From NCBI RefSeq assembly GCF_001428105.1, contig NZ_LMSJ01000004.1, forward strand, positions 141,964 through 205,963: DNA of 64,000 nucleotides, written 5' to 3'. The stretch is from Paenibacillus sp. Soil766 (GTDB lineage Bacteria; Bacillota; Bacilli; Paenibacillales; NBRC-103111). Below are positions 8,130-16,744 of this stretch, one piece after another; positions within the stretch are counted from its first letter, which is position 1, and every line of letters begins with the position of its first letter. A program made the translations under genes and the position numbers. The notes beneath the pieces are model-generated. The model was not told where the DNA came from. It saw only the letters and a list, made by a program, of their open reading frames with translations, and made no database searches.

Positions 8130-8609
8130 ATGAGTCAAAATAAGGAAATACTTCAAACCGCAGCGCAAGTTGGTGACCGCGAGATTGTGATCACCCGTGT
8201 AATGGATGCCTCACGCGAGCTTGTGTTTGAAGCTTGGACGAAAGAGGAGCACCTGTCGAAGTGGTGGGGGCCGCAAGGGTTTACGACAACTTCTCAGACA
8301 TTTGATCTGCAACCAGGAGGTACATGGCAGTTTATCATGCATGGCCCTGATGGAGTTGATTATCCGAACACCAACGTCTTTGTTGAGATCGTTAAACCTG
8401 AGCGAATTGTCATCAAACATGCTGTATTTCCTCATTTTCAGGCGACAGCACATTTTGAGGATCTGGCAGGGAAGACCAAACTTAGGTATAGCTCCGTTTT
8501 TGAGGAAACAGCGGAGATATTCGATAAGGTGAAAACCTATGCCGTTCCAGGTGCGGAACAGACGATGGATCGTCTTGAGGAGCATCTGGCAAGTATGTCC
8601 AAGGAATAG
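8130..8609 (+). CDS. SRPBCC (AHSA1-type) domain protein
   Basis: A 159-residue single-domain protein. Characteristic AHSA1/SRPBCC features are EIVITRVMDASRELVFEAWT, HLSKWWGPQGFTT, LQPGGTWQFIMHGPDG and the C-terminal helix GAEQTMDRLEEHLASM. Members form a deep hydrophobic pocket and bind small hydrophobic ligands; the ligand is unknown. ATG 8130 follows GGAGGG with good spacing; an in-frame start at 8052 would add an unrelated tail lying in the promoter. The promoter (8052-8082) looks MerR-controlled, which fits genes induced by small hydrophobic compounds. Confidence 0.85.
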   Translation: MSQNKEILQTAAQVGDREIVITRVMDASRELVFEAWTKEEHLSKWWGPQGFTTTSQTFDLQPGGTWQFIMHGPDGVDYPNTNVFVEIVKPERIVIKHAVFPHFQATAHFEDLAGKTKLRYSSVFEETAEIFDKVKTYAVPGAEQTMDRLEEHLASMSKE

Positions 8610-8768
8610 ATGTAATTAGGATACCACAAAAGGGAATTCCAAGCCCATTAGGCCGACAGTTAATTGGGTGGATTATCCAATTGCAACCATTTTTGTCTTA
8701 AACATATGAAACCACTTGGGCCTCACATCGTATCATGAGTATATGAATGACAAGGAGGCAATTTACAC

Positions 8769-9548
8769 ATGTCCATGTTCAAACGAATGCTCGCAAGCGT
8801 CGGGATCGGCGCGGCCCAAGTAGATCTCATGCTCCATCAAGATACAGTGAATGCCGGGGATGAAATCAGCGGCGTTGTTCGAATCCAAGGGGGGCGCGTC
8901 GATCAGCAAATCAATGACGTTTACGCCTTCGTGATGACACGTTACCTGAAGGAGCAGAACGATACAAAGATGCAAGTAGAAGCTCCTGTGGCCAAATTCC
9001 AACTTACCGGTGAATTTACCGCCCAGGCAGAGCAGGTTTATGAGTTTCCAGTCTCGTTCCAGCTTCCAAACATTACGCCAGCAACGTTAGGAAGAACCCC
9101 TGTATGGATACAAACAGGACTTGATATCAAAGAAGCGATTGATCCGAAGGATCAAGATCAGCTTCAAGTAAGACCACATCCACATTCCGAGGTTATCCTG
9201 GAGGCTGTGAATGAACTTGGATTCCGACTCCGCGAGGTCACTTGTGAATATGCGCCAGCTATCGGTAGAGAGAACGGATTACCTTTCGTTCAAGAATTCG
9301 AATTCGTGCCTACCATGCAATTCCGGGGTCAACTCGATGAGTTGGAAATCATCTTCTTCCCGGACGAGGACGGTGTCGACTTGCTGCTGCAGATCGATCG
9401 CAAAGCGCGAGGTCTTGCCGGCATATTTGCCGAAGCGACGGGTACGGATGAAAGGTTTGTAAGGGTACGATTCGACCGTAATCAGCTAGATTCCGGAACT
9501 AGCTATGTTGCCGATGAACTAGCCGAGTTAATTCGTAGGTACTTATAA
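8769..9548 (+). CDS. spo0M: sporulation-control protein Spo0M (arrestin fold)
   Basis: A 259-residue protein that begins MSMFKRMLASVGIGAAQVDL, the recognisable start of Spo0M, followed by the arrestin-like beta-sandwich segments AGDEISGVVRIQGG, YEFPVSFQLPNITPATLG and VWIQTGLDI, then a C-terminal domain with FFPDEDGVDLLLQIDRKARG. In Bacillus, Spo0M is a cytoplasmic arrestin-like protein that affects early sporulation and cell-shape control. It starts at ATG 8769 after AAGGAGG. It appears monocistronic. Its presence supports a spore-forming host. Confidence 0.9.
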   Translation: MSMFKRMLASVGIGAAQVDLMLHQDTVNAGDEISGVVRIQGGRVDQQINDVYAFVMTRYLKEQNDTKMQVEAPVAKFQLTGEFTAQAEQVYEFPVSFQLPNITPATLGRTPVWIQTGLDIKEAIDPKDQDQLQVRPHPHSEVILEAVNELGFRLREVTCEYAPAIGRENGLPFVQEFEFVPTMQFRGQLDELEIIFFPDEDGVDLLLQIDRKARGLAGIFAEATGTDERFVRVRFDRNQLDSGTSYVADELAELIRRYL

Positions 9549-9723
9549 GATTTCATAGACAAGACAATAGTCACAAACGTTAAGGAGCGTTTCCCAGTTG
9601 AGGAGAGGCTTCTTATATTTCGTGAATTCAGATCATGCAATGTAGGCTTGCCTATTGTCCATCTTTCGCAGTAAGCTTGCATATAGATGATTAGACGATG
9701 AATGACCAAGGGAGCTGAGAAAG

Positions 9724-10299
9724 ATGGAAGCCAAATTTTGCATGAGCTGCGGAGCTGCCATGGAGACGCGTGATGTGGATGGAACGGGGAGACGGGCCTG
9801 CACAGCGTGTAGTTATGTTCATTGGGGGAATTACAGCATCGGAGTCGGTGCTCTTGTAATGAAGGATGAGAAGATATTGCTTGTGCGTAGAGCACAAGAA
9901 CCAGGAAAAGGGCGCTGGACGAACCCTGGTGGCTATATTGAGCAGCATGAATTAATTCAAGATACGATTGTACGAGAAGTTATGGAAGAATCGGGAATCG
10001 AGGCATCCGTCACACGACTGGTTGCTGTGCGCGATCTGCCAAGAAGCATACATAATGTGTATATCGCATTCGAAATGTCTTATATTAGCGGAACCCCGCA
10101 GCCGGATGGCGTAGAGGTAGACGCGGCAGGCTTTTATAGCCTAGATGAAATGGCTGCCATGCCAGTGGCCGATTTCACAAAGTGGCTCATTGATGTCGCC
10201 TTGCATGCCAAAGGGGATGGTCTTATAGAGGATAAAGAACCTGTCATTCCGATGGCTGGATACGGATTGTACCGTGTGCCCAAGGTTAGCAACGTATGA
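9724..10299 (+). CDS. Nudix hydrolase with N-terminal zinc ribbon
   Basis: A 191-residue protein. Residues 6-32 contain CMSCGAAM and CTACSYVHW, a Cys4 zinc ribbon like that of NudC-type pyrophosphatases. The Nudix box follows: GGYIEQHELIQ through REVMEESGI, matching Gx5Ex7REUxEExGU with the catalytic glutamates. These enzymes hydrolyse nucleoside diphosphates linked to another moiety (NADH, ADP-ribose, damaged nucleotides). Substrate is not defined here. The stop overlaps the next start (ATGA), so it is co-translated with the DUF1284 gene, pointing to a shared function. Confidence 0.88.
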   Translation: MEAKFCMSCGAAMETRDVDGTGRRACTACSYVHWGNYSIGVGALVMKDEKILLVRRAQEPGKGRWTNPGGYIEQHELIQDTIVREVMEESGIEASVTRLVAVRDLPRSIHNVYIAFEMSYISGTPQPDGVEVDAAGFYSLDEMAAMPVADFTKWLIDVALHAKGDGLIEDKEPVIPMAGYGLYRVPKVSNV

Positions 10300-10718
10300 T
10301 TGGGCTTCGCGGACATCACCTGCTCTGTTTGTTAGGCTACCGAGGAATGGGCTATTCCCCAGCGTTTTGCGAAAATATGACGATGGTCTACGAACAGCTC
10401 CGCACAGAGCCTGAAACGATGATTCGCGTCGTGCTCGGACCTGACGATCTGTGCGCGGAATTTCCGAAGGATGAAGTTGCGCATTGCGAGAATCGGACGG
10501 TGTATCAGCGGGATGCGGAGATTGTTGCCAAGCTCGGCTTGGAGGTGGGGATGGAGCGGACTTGGTCCACCATTTGCGGTCAAGTTGCTCTAGAAGTAAG
10601 GCCGACAGATATCAGCAATCTCTGTGCGACATGCCGTTGGGAGCCTTACGGTGTTTGTGCAGAAGGCGTTCGTATCATAGGGGAAGGCGGCGCATTGCCG
10701 CCTGTGCCCAAGAAATAA
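10296..10718 (+). CDS. DUF1284 family protein
   Basis: A 140-residue cytosolic protein beginning MIGLRGHHLLCLLGYRGMGY, the family signature of DUF1284, with conserved cysteines and histidines in DDLCAEFP, VAHCENRTV, TWSTICG and the CATCRWEPYGVC cluster. Several Cys/His pairs suggest a metal or Fe-S site, but no activity is established for the family. It overlaps the Nudix gene by four bases and ends at a strong terminator. Function is unknown; the call rests on the N-terminal motif. Confidence 0.85.
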   Translation: MIGLRGHHLLCLLGYRGMGYSPAFCENMTMVYEQLRTEPETMIRVVLGPDDLCAEFPKDEVAHCENRTVYQRDAEIVAKLGLEVGMERTWSTICGQVALEVRPTDISNLCATCRWEPYGVCAEGVRIIGEGGALPPVPKK

Positions 10719-10719
10719 A

Positions 10720-10750
10720 AGGACCTGCGCGTAAGCGCAAGTCCTTTTTT
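10720..10750 (+). terminator. intrinsic terminator after the Nudix-DUF1284 operon
   Basis: GGACcTGCGC, loop GTAA, GCGCAaGTCC, then TTTTTT. It abuts the stop codon of the convergent SRAP gene. Confidence 0.85.
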
Positions 10751-11397
10751 CATACAAAAATACTGACATCAGAGCCCATTTCCAGCTTCTCGGCTGGGGA
10801 AGTAAGAATATTAGCGACCATCCGCATCTCGTCGATGGGTTGTAGATAAGATCTTAATTGGCGACTATCCTTCTGTTCCGGTTGCAGCCACTTCTCCATC
10901 TGTTCCTCATCCAGAATAGCTGGCATGCTTGCGTGGTACGGCGAGACGATGGAATTGGATTCCGTCATAAGCATCATACATGTACGAAGCTCTTCTTCCC
11001 CTGAAGGGGCTTGCCAAATATCGTACAGCCCAGCAATACCGAACGTGCCGCTCCGCATTTTGAAACGAATCCACTCCGTCTCTTTACCCTCGGTTCGCCC
11101 GACATAGAAGCTGCTGCAAGGGATGACACAACGTTGCTTTTTGACGATGCGCTCGAACACGATGTTGGAGAAAATGGAATTGCGATCTCCGCATACAGCG
11201 TCCTTCGCCCAGAAAGGCATCAAACCCCAGCGGAATTCATCTAATAAACGTTCTCCCTTGCGATTGATCATCACGGCTGATACAGATTCAGTTGGGCGCA
11301 CCTCATACCGATTGGAACTGTAAGATAAGAGCCGATCTACGCGGAATTGCTTCATGACTTCGTGAACATCAGCCAGAATGGCTATGGAATGACACAT
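10750..11397 (-). CDS. divergent SRAP (YedK/HMCES-like) protein
   Basis: A 215-residue protein. With the ATG at 11397 (GAGGTG upstream) it begins Met-Cys, leaving Cys2 as the N-terminal nucleophile, as in SOS-response-associated peptidase/HMCES proteins that cross-link to abasic sites in single-stranded DNA. Other landmarks are NRYEVRPTESV, EFRWGLMPFWAKD, IPCSSFY and YHASMPAIL with the family histidine. Two usual features are altered: the FYEW block with its catalytic glutamate reads FYVG, and the HxRMP block reads HASMP. It may therefore cross-link or release differently. It lacks the common ARAET motif too. Confidence 0.8.
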   Translation of the reverse strand: MCHSIAILADVHEVMKQFRVDRLLSYSSNRYEVRPTESVSAVMINRKGERLLDEFRWGLMPFWAKDAVCGDRNSIFSNIVFERIVKKQRCVIPCSSFYVGRTEGKETEWIRFKMRSGTFGIAGLYDIWQAPSGEEELRTCMMLMTESNSIVSPYHASMPAILDEEQMEKWLQPEQKDSRQLRSYLQPIDEMRMVANILTSPAEKLEMGSDVSIFV

Positions 11398-11496
11398 GAT
11401 TAACACCTCATTTGATTTTGGTTCTTCTCATTATTTTCCTATTGCAACCAATTCATGTATGAGGCTTAACACTTTTTTCCACGGCAGCTTCAAATG

Positions 11497-11526
11497 AAAA
11501 AAACCAGCAGCACATAGCTTCTGGTT
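11497..11526 (-). terminator. intrinsic terminator after the GGDEF gene
   Basis: Read on the minus strand: AACCAG...CTGGTT stem (with extra AG/CT pairs), then a seven-T run at 11503-11497, immediately after the stop codon of the diguanylate cyclase gene. Confidence 0.8.
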
Positions 11527-11533
11527 GTGAAGG

Positions 11534-12646
11534 TTATTCGGCTAGGGGCACTTGAATATCGGCTGCATGCACATAGATGCGGTTCTTGCCGTTACGTTTG
11601 GCGGTGTACAAGCACTCATCGACAAGCTGAAACCATGCTTTTTTCATCGTATTTCGATTATAGGTTGCGAGCCCAATACTCATCGTCAGCTTCTGATCAG
11701 GCATTTCTGGGATGACCGTATTGCGTATCGAGTCCATAATTTTTTCGCAAATGGCTAACACATCTTGATGCGATTTCCCAACGAATAATACGGCAAACTC
11801 CTCGCCGCCATAGCGAAATGACATATCATCCGGACCAAGTACTTCCTTCAGAATGGAGCCGATCGTTTTGAGAACAACATCGCCAACCCAATGACCATAA
11901 TTATCATTAATGAGCTTGAAATTATCGATATCCATCAAGGCGAGCTCCAGAGCGGTATCATGGGGCATGTGTGAAATGAGGTGATCCGTATGCTCTTGGA
12001 AAGAACGGTGATTAAACAACTCGGTAAGCGCATCAACCTTGGAAAGACGATCAATCATGACGTTGCGAATCAGCAAATCTTGCTCACGGACGACGGAGTG
12101 TTTGAGCTTGTCAATCAGTTCGAGTCCACGGCTCATAATGGCAAAACAAAGCAAAGAAGTTGCGGTCAATGTGGTCAAAGAGACGATAATTTCGTAAGGG
12201 TTCGTTGATTGTCCCTGTAACATCGGTACAAGCATTAGAATGAATAGATAGACAACACCCAGACCGAATGCAAAAATAATATATTTTTTATGAAAATAAA
12301 TCGAGGCTAATAAAATCGGCATGCAAAGCAGTTCATAGCTGTGTGTCATTTCAGGAATACAAAGGATGAAAATACTAACCATGGTCATAGTCCATACGAT
12401 CATGATAAACTCACTATAGTTCTTCAAATAGTGGATGGCCATATAACCTAGGCCCATAAGAAGAAGCTGTAACGTCGTAGGGAGAAGTTGAAAACGCATA
12501 AAGCTATTAAACCAATTCGACGGCTGCTCGATAATTTCGTAGCTTAGAGCAATCATAGCAGCTGCTTCATAAATGATGAGGATCCACCATAACGTTAGAA
12601 TGAGTTTTCGATTCCAAGTTGGATCATGTGCTGGAAATTGTTCCAT
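11534..12646 (-). CDS. membrane-bound diguanylate cyclase (GGDEF)
   Basis: About 370 residues: five to six hydrophobic helices in the first 190, then a short linker helix and a GGDEF domain. The domain contains DALTELFNHRSFQEH, ALMDIDNFKLINDNYGHWVGD, FRYGGEEFAVLF (the GGEEF active site that makes c-di-GMP from two GTP) and LTMSIGLATYN. The upstream RxxD inhibitory site is not evident. ATG 12646 is preferred; a TTG three bases earlier is equally placed relative to AAGGAAAG. It diverges from the injection-system ATPase gene, so the two share an intergenic region. No direct link is implied. Confidence 0.88.
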   Translation of the reverse strand: MEQFPAHDPTWNRKLILTLWWILIIYEAAAMIALSYEIIEQPSNWFNSFMRFQLLPTTLQLLLMGLGYMAIHYLKNYSEFIMIVWTMTMVSIFILCIPEMTHSYELLCMPILLASIYFHKKYIIFAFGLGVVYLFILMLVPMLQGQSTNPYEIIVSLTTLTATSLLCFAIMSRGLELIDKLKHSVVREQDLLIRNVMIDRLSKVDALTELFNHRSFQEHTDHLISHMPHDTALELALMDIDNFKLINDNYGHWVGDVVLKTIGSILKEVLGPDDMSFRYGGEEFAVLFVGKSHQDVLAICEKIMDSIRNTVIPEMPDQKLTMSIGLATYNRNTMKKAWFQLVDECLYTAKRNGKNRIYVHAADIQVPLAE

Positions 12647-12798
12647 CAAAAGGTGGCCACTTTCCTTTCAGGGCAGTAGGTGTCGAAATGAATTGTGCCT
12701 TTCCTGATATTGTAAAGAATAACCCCCTCTTTAGGCAAGCTATTAATGATGTTAATCGAATCGTTTTGAAAAAATATATATAGTCATTGGGGAGGCCT

Positions 12799-15000
12799 AT
12801 GACAGCTCTAGGGTATGTGCATGCATGGGAACATTATAAGGATGAGCTTCAACTGCTAGATAAGAAGCTGGAACTTCTCTATAAGCGTCGTCAAAAGCTT
12901 ACGCCTGATCCGCAAACGGATTCATTCCGCGGGATGTTCGTTTCGGAAGACGAATTTATTCGTCTCATTGGCGGATTTGGCAATGAAGAAGAGATTGATG
13001 AGGATGAGCAAGACGTACTCAGTATGATAGAGCAGCTAGAGAGTGCCATTGTAAGTCGTCTTGCAGAGAGCCGTAAGGGCGGCGCATTTCTGCCGTTGAT
13101 TTATTTATCCAGCGTCTTTGGCTTCTCGACTGTAGAGGAACGCATCGTCATGCTGGGGCTTGCAGTGGAATTAGATCGGAAATATGAGCGGATTTTTGGC
13201 TTTCTATTAGACGACCTAACTAGCAAAACGCCGAATATTAGCTTGGCATTGCAAATTGCTTGTCCAAGTCCGGAGGACATGAGGGCTGCGCGTACAACCT
13301 TTAGCGCACCCGACGGTCGATTGGCTCGCTATGTGCTGCATCCTGACACATTGGTCGTCAGTGGCCAAACACTGTTGTCCAGACCCTTGCAGCTGGATAA
13401 GCGGATTGTGACTTTCTTGCTGGATTCAGGCGAGCTGGATCCCAAACTCAAGCCAGCTGTCGAGATCATCTACCCGGATGATGAGATTCCCCCTCTGCTT
13501 GTCCAGGAAGAATTCCAGCAACGCTTACGCGGCTTTATTGCTGAGGCGTATGAAGCACCAGCAGCTGAACGCAAACGGCTTGCCTTTCATCTCTGGGGGA
13601 ATGCTGGTGCTGGCAAAAAACTGCAGGTGAAGCATCTTAGCCGCTCTTTCCATAAGCCGCTGCTGTTGGTTGATCTTGCTGATGTGCAGCTGCATGCGGC
13701 GGTCTTTGAAGATCAGATTAGCATAATTATACGCGAAGCGATTCTTCATCAAGCCATCCTGTGCTTCACACGGCTAGAGGTGCTTTATCCTGCAGAGCCG
13801 GATCTAGCTGCGCAGCAGCGGCTGGGGCGTTTTCACGAGCTGCTTGACGGCTACGGCGGCATGGTGTTTCTCTTAGCCGGGCGGTTCAACCGGCTGAGCT
13901 GGAAGCCCAAGGAGCGGCTGCTCCTTGAACATGAACTTGCCGTGCCGGACGAAGGCGGACGCGAGCGCCTTTGGCAGACATTCGCACAGGAGATCGGCGC
14001 CGGCTCGGATATAGACTATCGGGTGATGAGCGGGAAATTCCGCTTCACCCCGGGGCAAATACGCCGCGCGCTGTCGCTCGCGCGCGGGTACTCCTCCTGG
14101 CAGGCGGCAACTGCCGGGGCCGGTACTTCGGGCGCGCTGCGCAGCGACGCGCTGTATAAGGCGTGCTACCAGCAGGTGCAGCACAAGCTGGAGCGCAAAG
14201 CGACGCGCATTGAGCCTCGCTATGGGTTTGGGGATGTGATCCTCCCGCCCGAGCAGAAGGATCAGCTCCGCAACGCGTGCAATCAAGTGAAGTATCGCGG
14301 CGTCGTGTATAGCGATTGGGGCTTCGAGAAGAAGCTGGCCTACGGCAAAGGGCTCAGCATGCTCTTCGCCGGTCCGCCAGGCACTGGGAAGACGATGTCA
14401 GCACAGGTCGTAGCCGGCGACTTGCAGCTTGAGCTGTATAAGGTTGACCTCTCGCAGGTGATCAGCAAATACATCGGTGAAACCGAGAAGAACTTGCACG
14501 AAATCTTCGAAGAAGCGCAGCTGAGTAACGCGGTGCTGTTCTTTGATGAAACGGATGCGCTTTTCGGTAAACGTTCCGAAGTGAAAGATTCACACGATAA
14601 GTACGCGAACATCGAAACGGCCTATCTGCTTCAAAAAATGGAAGAGTACCAAGGCATCACTGTGCTCGCTACCAATCTATTAAATAACATTGATGAGGCC
14701 TTTCTGAGGCGGATCAATTATGTCATTAAATTCCCATTTCCGGATAGTGAATACCGCGAGAAAATTTGGCAATCCATGTTCCCGCCAGCAGCGCCGCTTA
14801 GCGATGATGTTGATTTCAAATATCTTGCGCAGCGCTATGAGATTGCAGGAGGGAACATTAAGAACGTCGTTCTTTCTTCTGCATTTTTGGCAGCGGAGTC
14901 AGGTGAATCCATCCGAATGCAGCATATTATCAAATCAATTCGGCATGAGCTGCAGAAATCGGGCAAAATTCTCGCTCGACAGGAGTGGGAGGATTACTAG
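12799..15000 (+). CDS. eCIS-associated AAA+ ATPase (Afp15/Pvc15-like)
   Basis: A 733-residue protein with two ATPase modules. The first (Walker A-like GNAGAGKK near residue 267) lacks the Ser/Thr after the lysine and is probably inactive. The second is intact: GPPGTGKT at about 525-532, Walker B VLFFDETDALFGKR near 580, and the sensor/arginine region NNIDEAFLRRINYVIKFP. This fits the ATPase found in nearly all Afp/PVC-like contractile injection loci, needed for particle assembly. It starts the block of injection genes but is separated from them by a long hairpin and a promoter candidate, so it may be transcribed separately. ATG 12799 lies very close behind GGGGAGG. The region 13900-14300 is unusually GC-rich. 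Confidence 0.88.
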   Translation: MTALGYVHAWEHYKDELQLLDKKLELLYKRRQKLTPDPQTDSFRGMFVSEDEFIRLIGGFGNEEEIDEDEQDVLSMIEQLESAIVSRLAESRKGGAFLPLIYLSSVFGFSTVEERIVMLGLAVELDRKYERIFGFLLDDLTSKTPNISLALQIACPSPEDMRAARTTFSAPDGRLARYVLHPDTLVVSGQTLLSRPLQLDKRIVTFLLDSGELDPKLKPAVEIIYPDDEIPPLLVQEEFQQRLRGFIAEAYEAPAAERKRLAFHLWGNAGAGKKLQVKHLSRSFHKPLLLVDLADVQLHAAVFEDQISIIIREAILHQAILCFTRLEVLYPAEPDLAAQQRLGRFHELLDGYGGMVFLLAGRFNRLSWKPKERLLLEHELAVPDEGGRERLWQTFAQEIGAGSDIDYRVMSGKFRFTPGQIRRALSLARGYSSWQAATAGAGTSGALRSDALYKACYQQVQHKLERKATRIEPRYGFGDVILPPEQKDQLRNACNQVKYRGVVYSDWGFEKKLAYGKGLSMLFAGPPGTGKTMSAQVVAGDLQLELYKVDLSQVISKYIGETEKNLHEIFEEAQLSNAVLFFDETDALFGKRSEVKDSHDKYANIETAYLLQKMEEYQGITVLATNLLNNIDEAFLRRINYVIKFPFPDSEYREKIWQSMFPPAAPLSDDVDFKYLAQRYEIAGGNIKNVVLSSAFLAAESGESIRMQHIIKSIRHELQKSGKILARQEWEDY

Positions 15001-15007
15001 AATAGTA

Positions 15008-15049
15008 GACAAAGGACAATTTTACAATTTTGTGAGATTGTCCTTTGTC
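15008..15049 (+). terminator. long perfect hairpin after the ATPase gene
   Basis: GACAAAGGACAA (15008-15019) and TTGTCCTTTGTC (15038-15049) form a perfect 12-bp stem with an 18-base loop, starting 7 bases after the ATPase stop. No T run follows, so it may be an mRNA-stabilising or weak terminating element rather than a classical terminator. Confidence 0.5.
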
Positions 15050-15123
15050 GGTTATATACACCGATTTCTAGTCAAAAAACGCCATTTTCCGGGATAAAAA
15101 CATAAATAAATACTAGAATCCTA

Positions 15124-15152
15124 TAGTCAACCCGACGGTTTACATTTATAAT
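15124..15152 (+). promoter_or_regulatory. candidate main promoter of the injection-system operon
   Basis: TAGTCA (15124-15129) and a perfect TATAAT (15147-15152) with a 17-base spacer, 70 bases before the DUF4255 gene. It is the best sigma-A match in the intergenic region. Confidence 0.5.
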
Positions 15153-15222
15153 AGAAAAAGATACACAATGTGACAGATTAAGCATCTTTTTTACATGATT
15201 TATAGGTATTTAGAGGCAGGAA

Positions 15223-15801
15223 GTGACACTCATAGGCAATTATTCTGTCATCGCTGATGTAAGCGCATCTTTAATCAAGCTACTTAGAGAAAACATGACC
15301 CCAGATCCCATTCCGCAACCAGAAATGATTGGACTCGCATCACCCGTAGATAAAGGGGATTTCTATCTTTCACTCTATCTATATAACGTTCGTGAGAGCG
15401 GCAATAATCGCCAAACCCATATGATTGCTAGAGGGACGAATGAGATTCAGTTTCCTCCGATGGTTGTCGATTTAAGTTACATGGTCACGGTACAATCGCC
15501 AGCTGAGCTTTCTTCGAGAGCCTTGGATGAGCATCGGATTCTTGGCAGAGCGATGCAAGTATTCTACGATCATTCCATTCTTCGTGGTTCGATGACAGTG
15601 GGCACATTGGCTGAGCAAGATGAAGAAGTTCGTATTAACATGGATCCTTTTAAAGGTGAGAGCCTCATGAACATGTGGAATTTCTCAGACACCCCTTACA
15701 GACTCTCAGTTGCTTACACAGTGGGGCCAGTACATATTGATTCTACGCGCATCAGAACAACAAAAAGGGTTTCGGAAACCGATTTTCGTATTCAAGGTTA
15801 G
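15223..15801 (+). CDS. DUF4255 (Pvc16-type) tail-terminator/cap protein
   Basis: A 192-residue protein with the DUF4255 pattern: an N-terminal helix IADVSASLIKLLRENM, then PEMIGLASPVDKGDFYLSLYLYNVRES, PPMVVDLSYMVTVQSP and DEHRILGRAMQVFYDH, ending with YRLSVAYTVGPVHIDS. In Afp/PVC particles the homologous protein 16 caps the end of the tube and sheath and sets its termination. It starts at GTG 15223, six bases after GAGG. It is the first gene behind the operon promoter and is followed 13 bases later by the next start. Confidence 0.85.
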   Translation: MTLIGNYSVIADVSASLIKLLRENMTPDPIPQPEMIGLASPVDKGDFYLSLYLYNVRESGNNRQTHMIARGTNEIQFPPMVVDLSYMVTVQSPAELSSRALDEHRILGRAMQVFYDHSILRGSMTVGTLAEQDEEVRINMDPFKGESLMNMWNFSDTPYRLSVAYTVGPVHIDSTRIRTTKRVSETDFRIQG

Positions 15802-15814
15802 GAGGATTCCACCC

Positions 15815-16618
15815 GTGGATCAGATTCGAATTTCACAATTGAGATCCCGCGTTTCCCTGGTTGTGAGTGTGATTGACGCACTCACCGCACAAGCTCCTCT
15901 TGGCAACACGACCACAGTTCACCTAGAAGGCACCCGTTCGAAAGCAATTCGTAAATCGAATGGTTCCTATATATTCAACGATTTATCCCCCGGCGAATAC
16001 CGTCTATCGGTACATAGCGAGTATTATTTTCAAACATGGAAAGACATCTCTGTTAACACACACAATTTTATTGAAGTTGTTCAAATGAGACCGTTACCTT
16101 CGTACCCTTTTTCTCAAGGGGCAGGACTAATTCGCTTCATGCTTCAGAACGCAGCTGGCTCACCAATTCGTGATGCTCACTTACAGTCGACCGTGCTAAC
16201 GGAGGACTGTGCGCGCGCGCGCATAATGGTTGATCAAGCCGACAAAGGTGCTAGTGAAGTGACTTTTGGTTCATTTACAGGAGGCATTGTAGCTGGGGAT
16301 GTGTACCTGCTGCGAGGGAGAGGATCCCAACCGGCGGAAGAAGTCATCCGAATTTCCGAAGTGCTGGAGCACCAGAAGCGGTTTCGACTCGCGAATCCAT
16401 TGATGAAGTCGCATATGCGTGGCGCTATGTTGCTACCCATTCAAGAAACCCGTAGTACGGAACGCGGAGAAGTTGTCATTGCTTTTCGAGGCAATCGGAT
16501 CCCAACGTTTCATACCGACTTGGTTATTACGTATGGGACAGATAGCGAACATAAGATCAAGGATCTCGCAGTAGCAGAAGGAACAACCACTAACCTCGGC
16601 ACAATACATCTTGCGTAA
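15815..16618 (+). CDS. injection-system accessory protein with carboxypeptidase-regulatory-like beta-sandwich
   Basis: A 267-residue protein from GTG 15815, nine bases after GGAGG; the frame stays open upstream but overlaps the DUF4255 gene. The N-terminal 90 residues look like a transthyretin-like/CarboxypepD_reg domain: RVSLVVSVIDALTAQAP, KSNGSYIFNDLSPGEYRLSVHSEYYF. The middle shows a second beta-rich unit with GDVYLLRGRG and RFRLANPL. No catalytic residues or signal peptide are visible. Its position between the cap and the sheath suggests a structural or assembly role. A function in the particle is inferred from location only. Confidence 0.65.
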   Translation: MDQIRISQLRSRVSLVVSVIDALTAQAPLGNTTTVHLEGTRSKAIRKSNGSYIFNDLSPGEYRLSVHSEYYFQTWKDISVNTHNFIEVVQMRPLPSYPFSQGAGLIRFMLQNAAGSPIRDAHLQSTVLTEDCARARIMVDQADKGASEVTFGSFTGGIVAGDVYLLRGRGSQPAEEVIRISEVLEHQKRFRLANPLMKSHMRGAMLLPIQETRSTERGEVVIAFRGNRIPTFHTDLVITYGTDSEHKIKDLAVAEGTTTNLGTIHLA

Positions 16619-16688
16619 CCCTAATTAGCAGAATGGACACGTCCATCTTCTATACAAAATGACAAGCAGAAAGGAGAGAACTGGTTTC

Positions 16689-16715
16689 ATGTCTTTGGCC
16701 ATATTTAATGAGTAA
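16689..16715 (+). other. possible 8-codon leader ORF before the sheath gene
   Basis: AAGGAGAG is followed after ten bases by ATG and eight codons (MSLAIFNE) to TAA, ending 29 bases before the sheath start. The ribosome binding site here is much stronger than the one directly before the sheath ATG (CTGGGG). It may be a translated leader or a decayed gene start. Confidence 0.3.
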
Positions 16716-16744
16716 GCAGTGCCATCTGACTGAACTGGGGAACA

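Noticed and set aside
9590..9620. Possible terminator hairpin AAACG/CGTTT after spo0M
   Set aside because: Only five base pairs and no T run.
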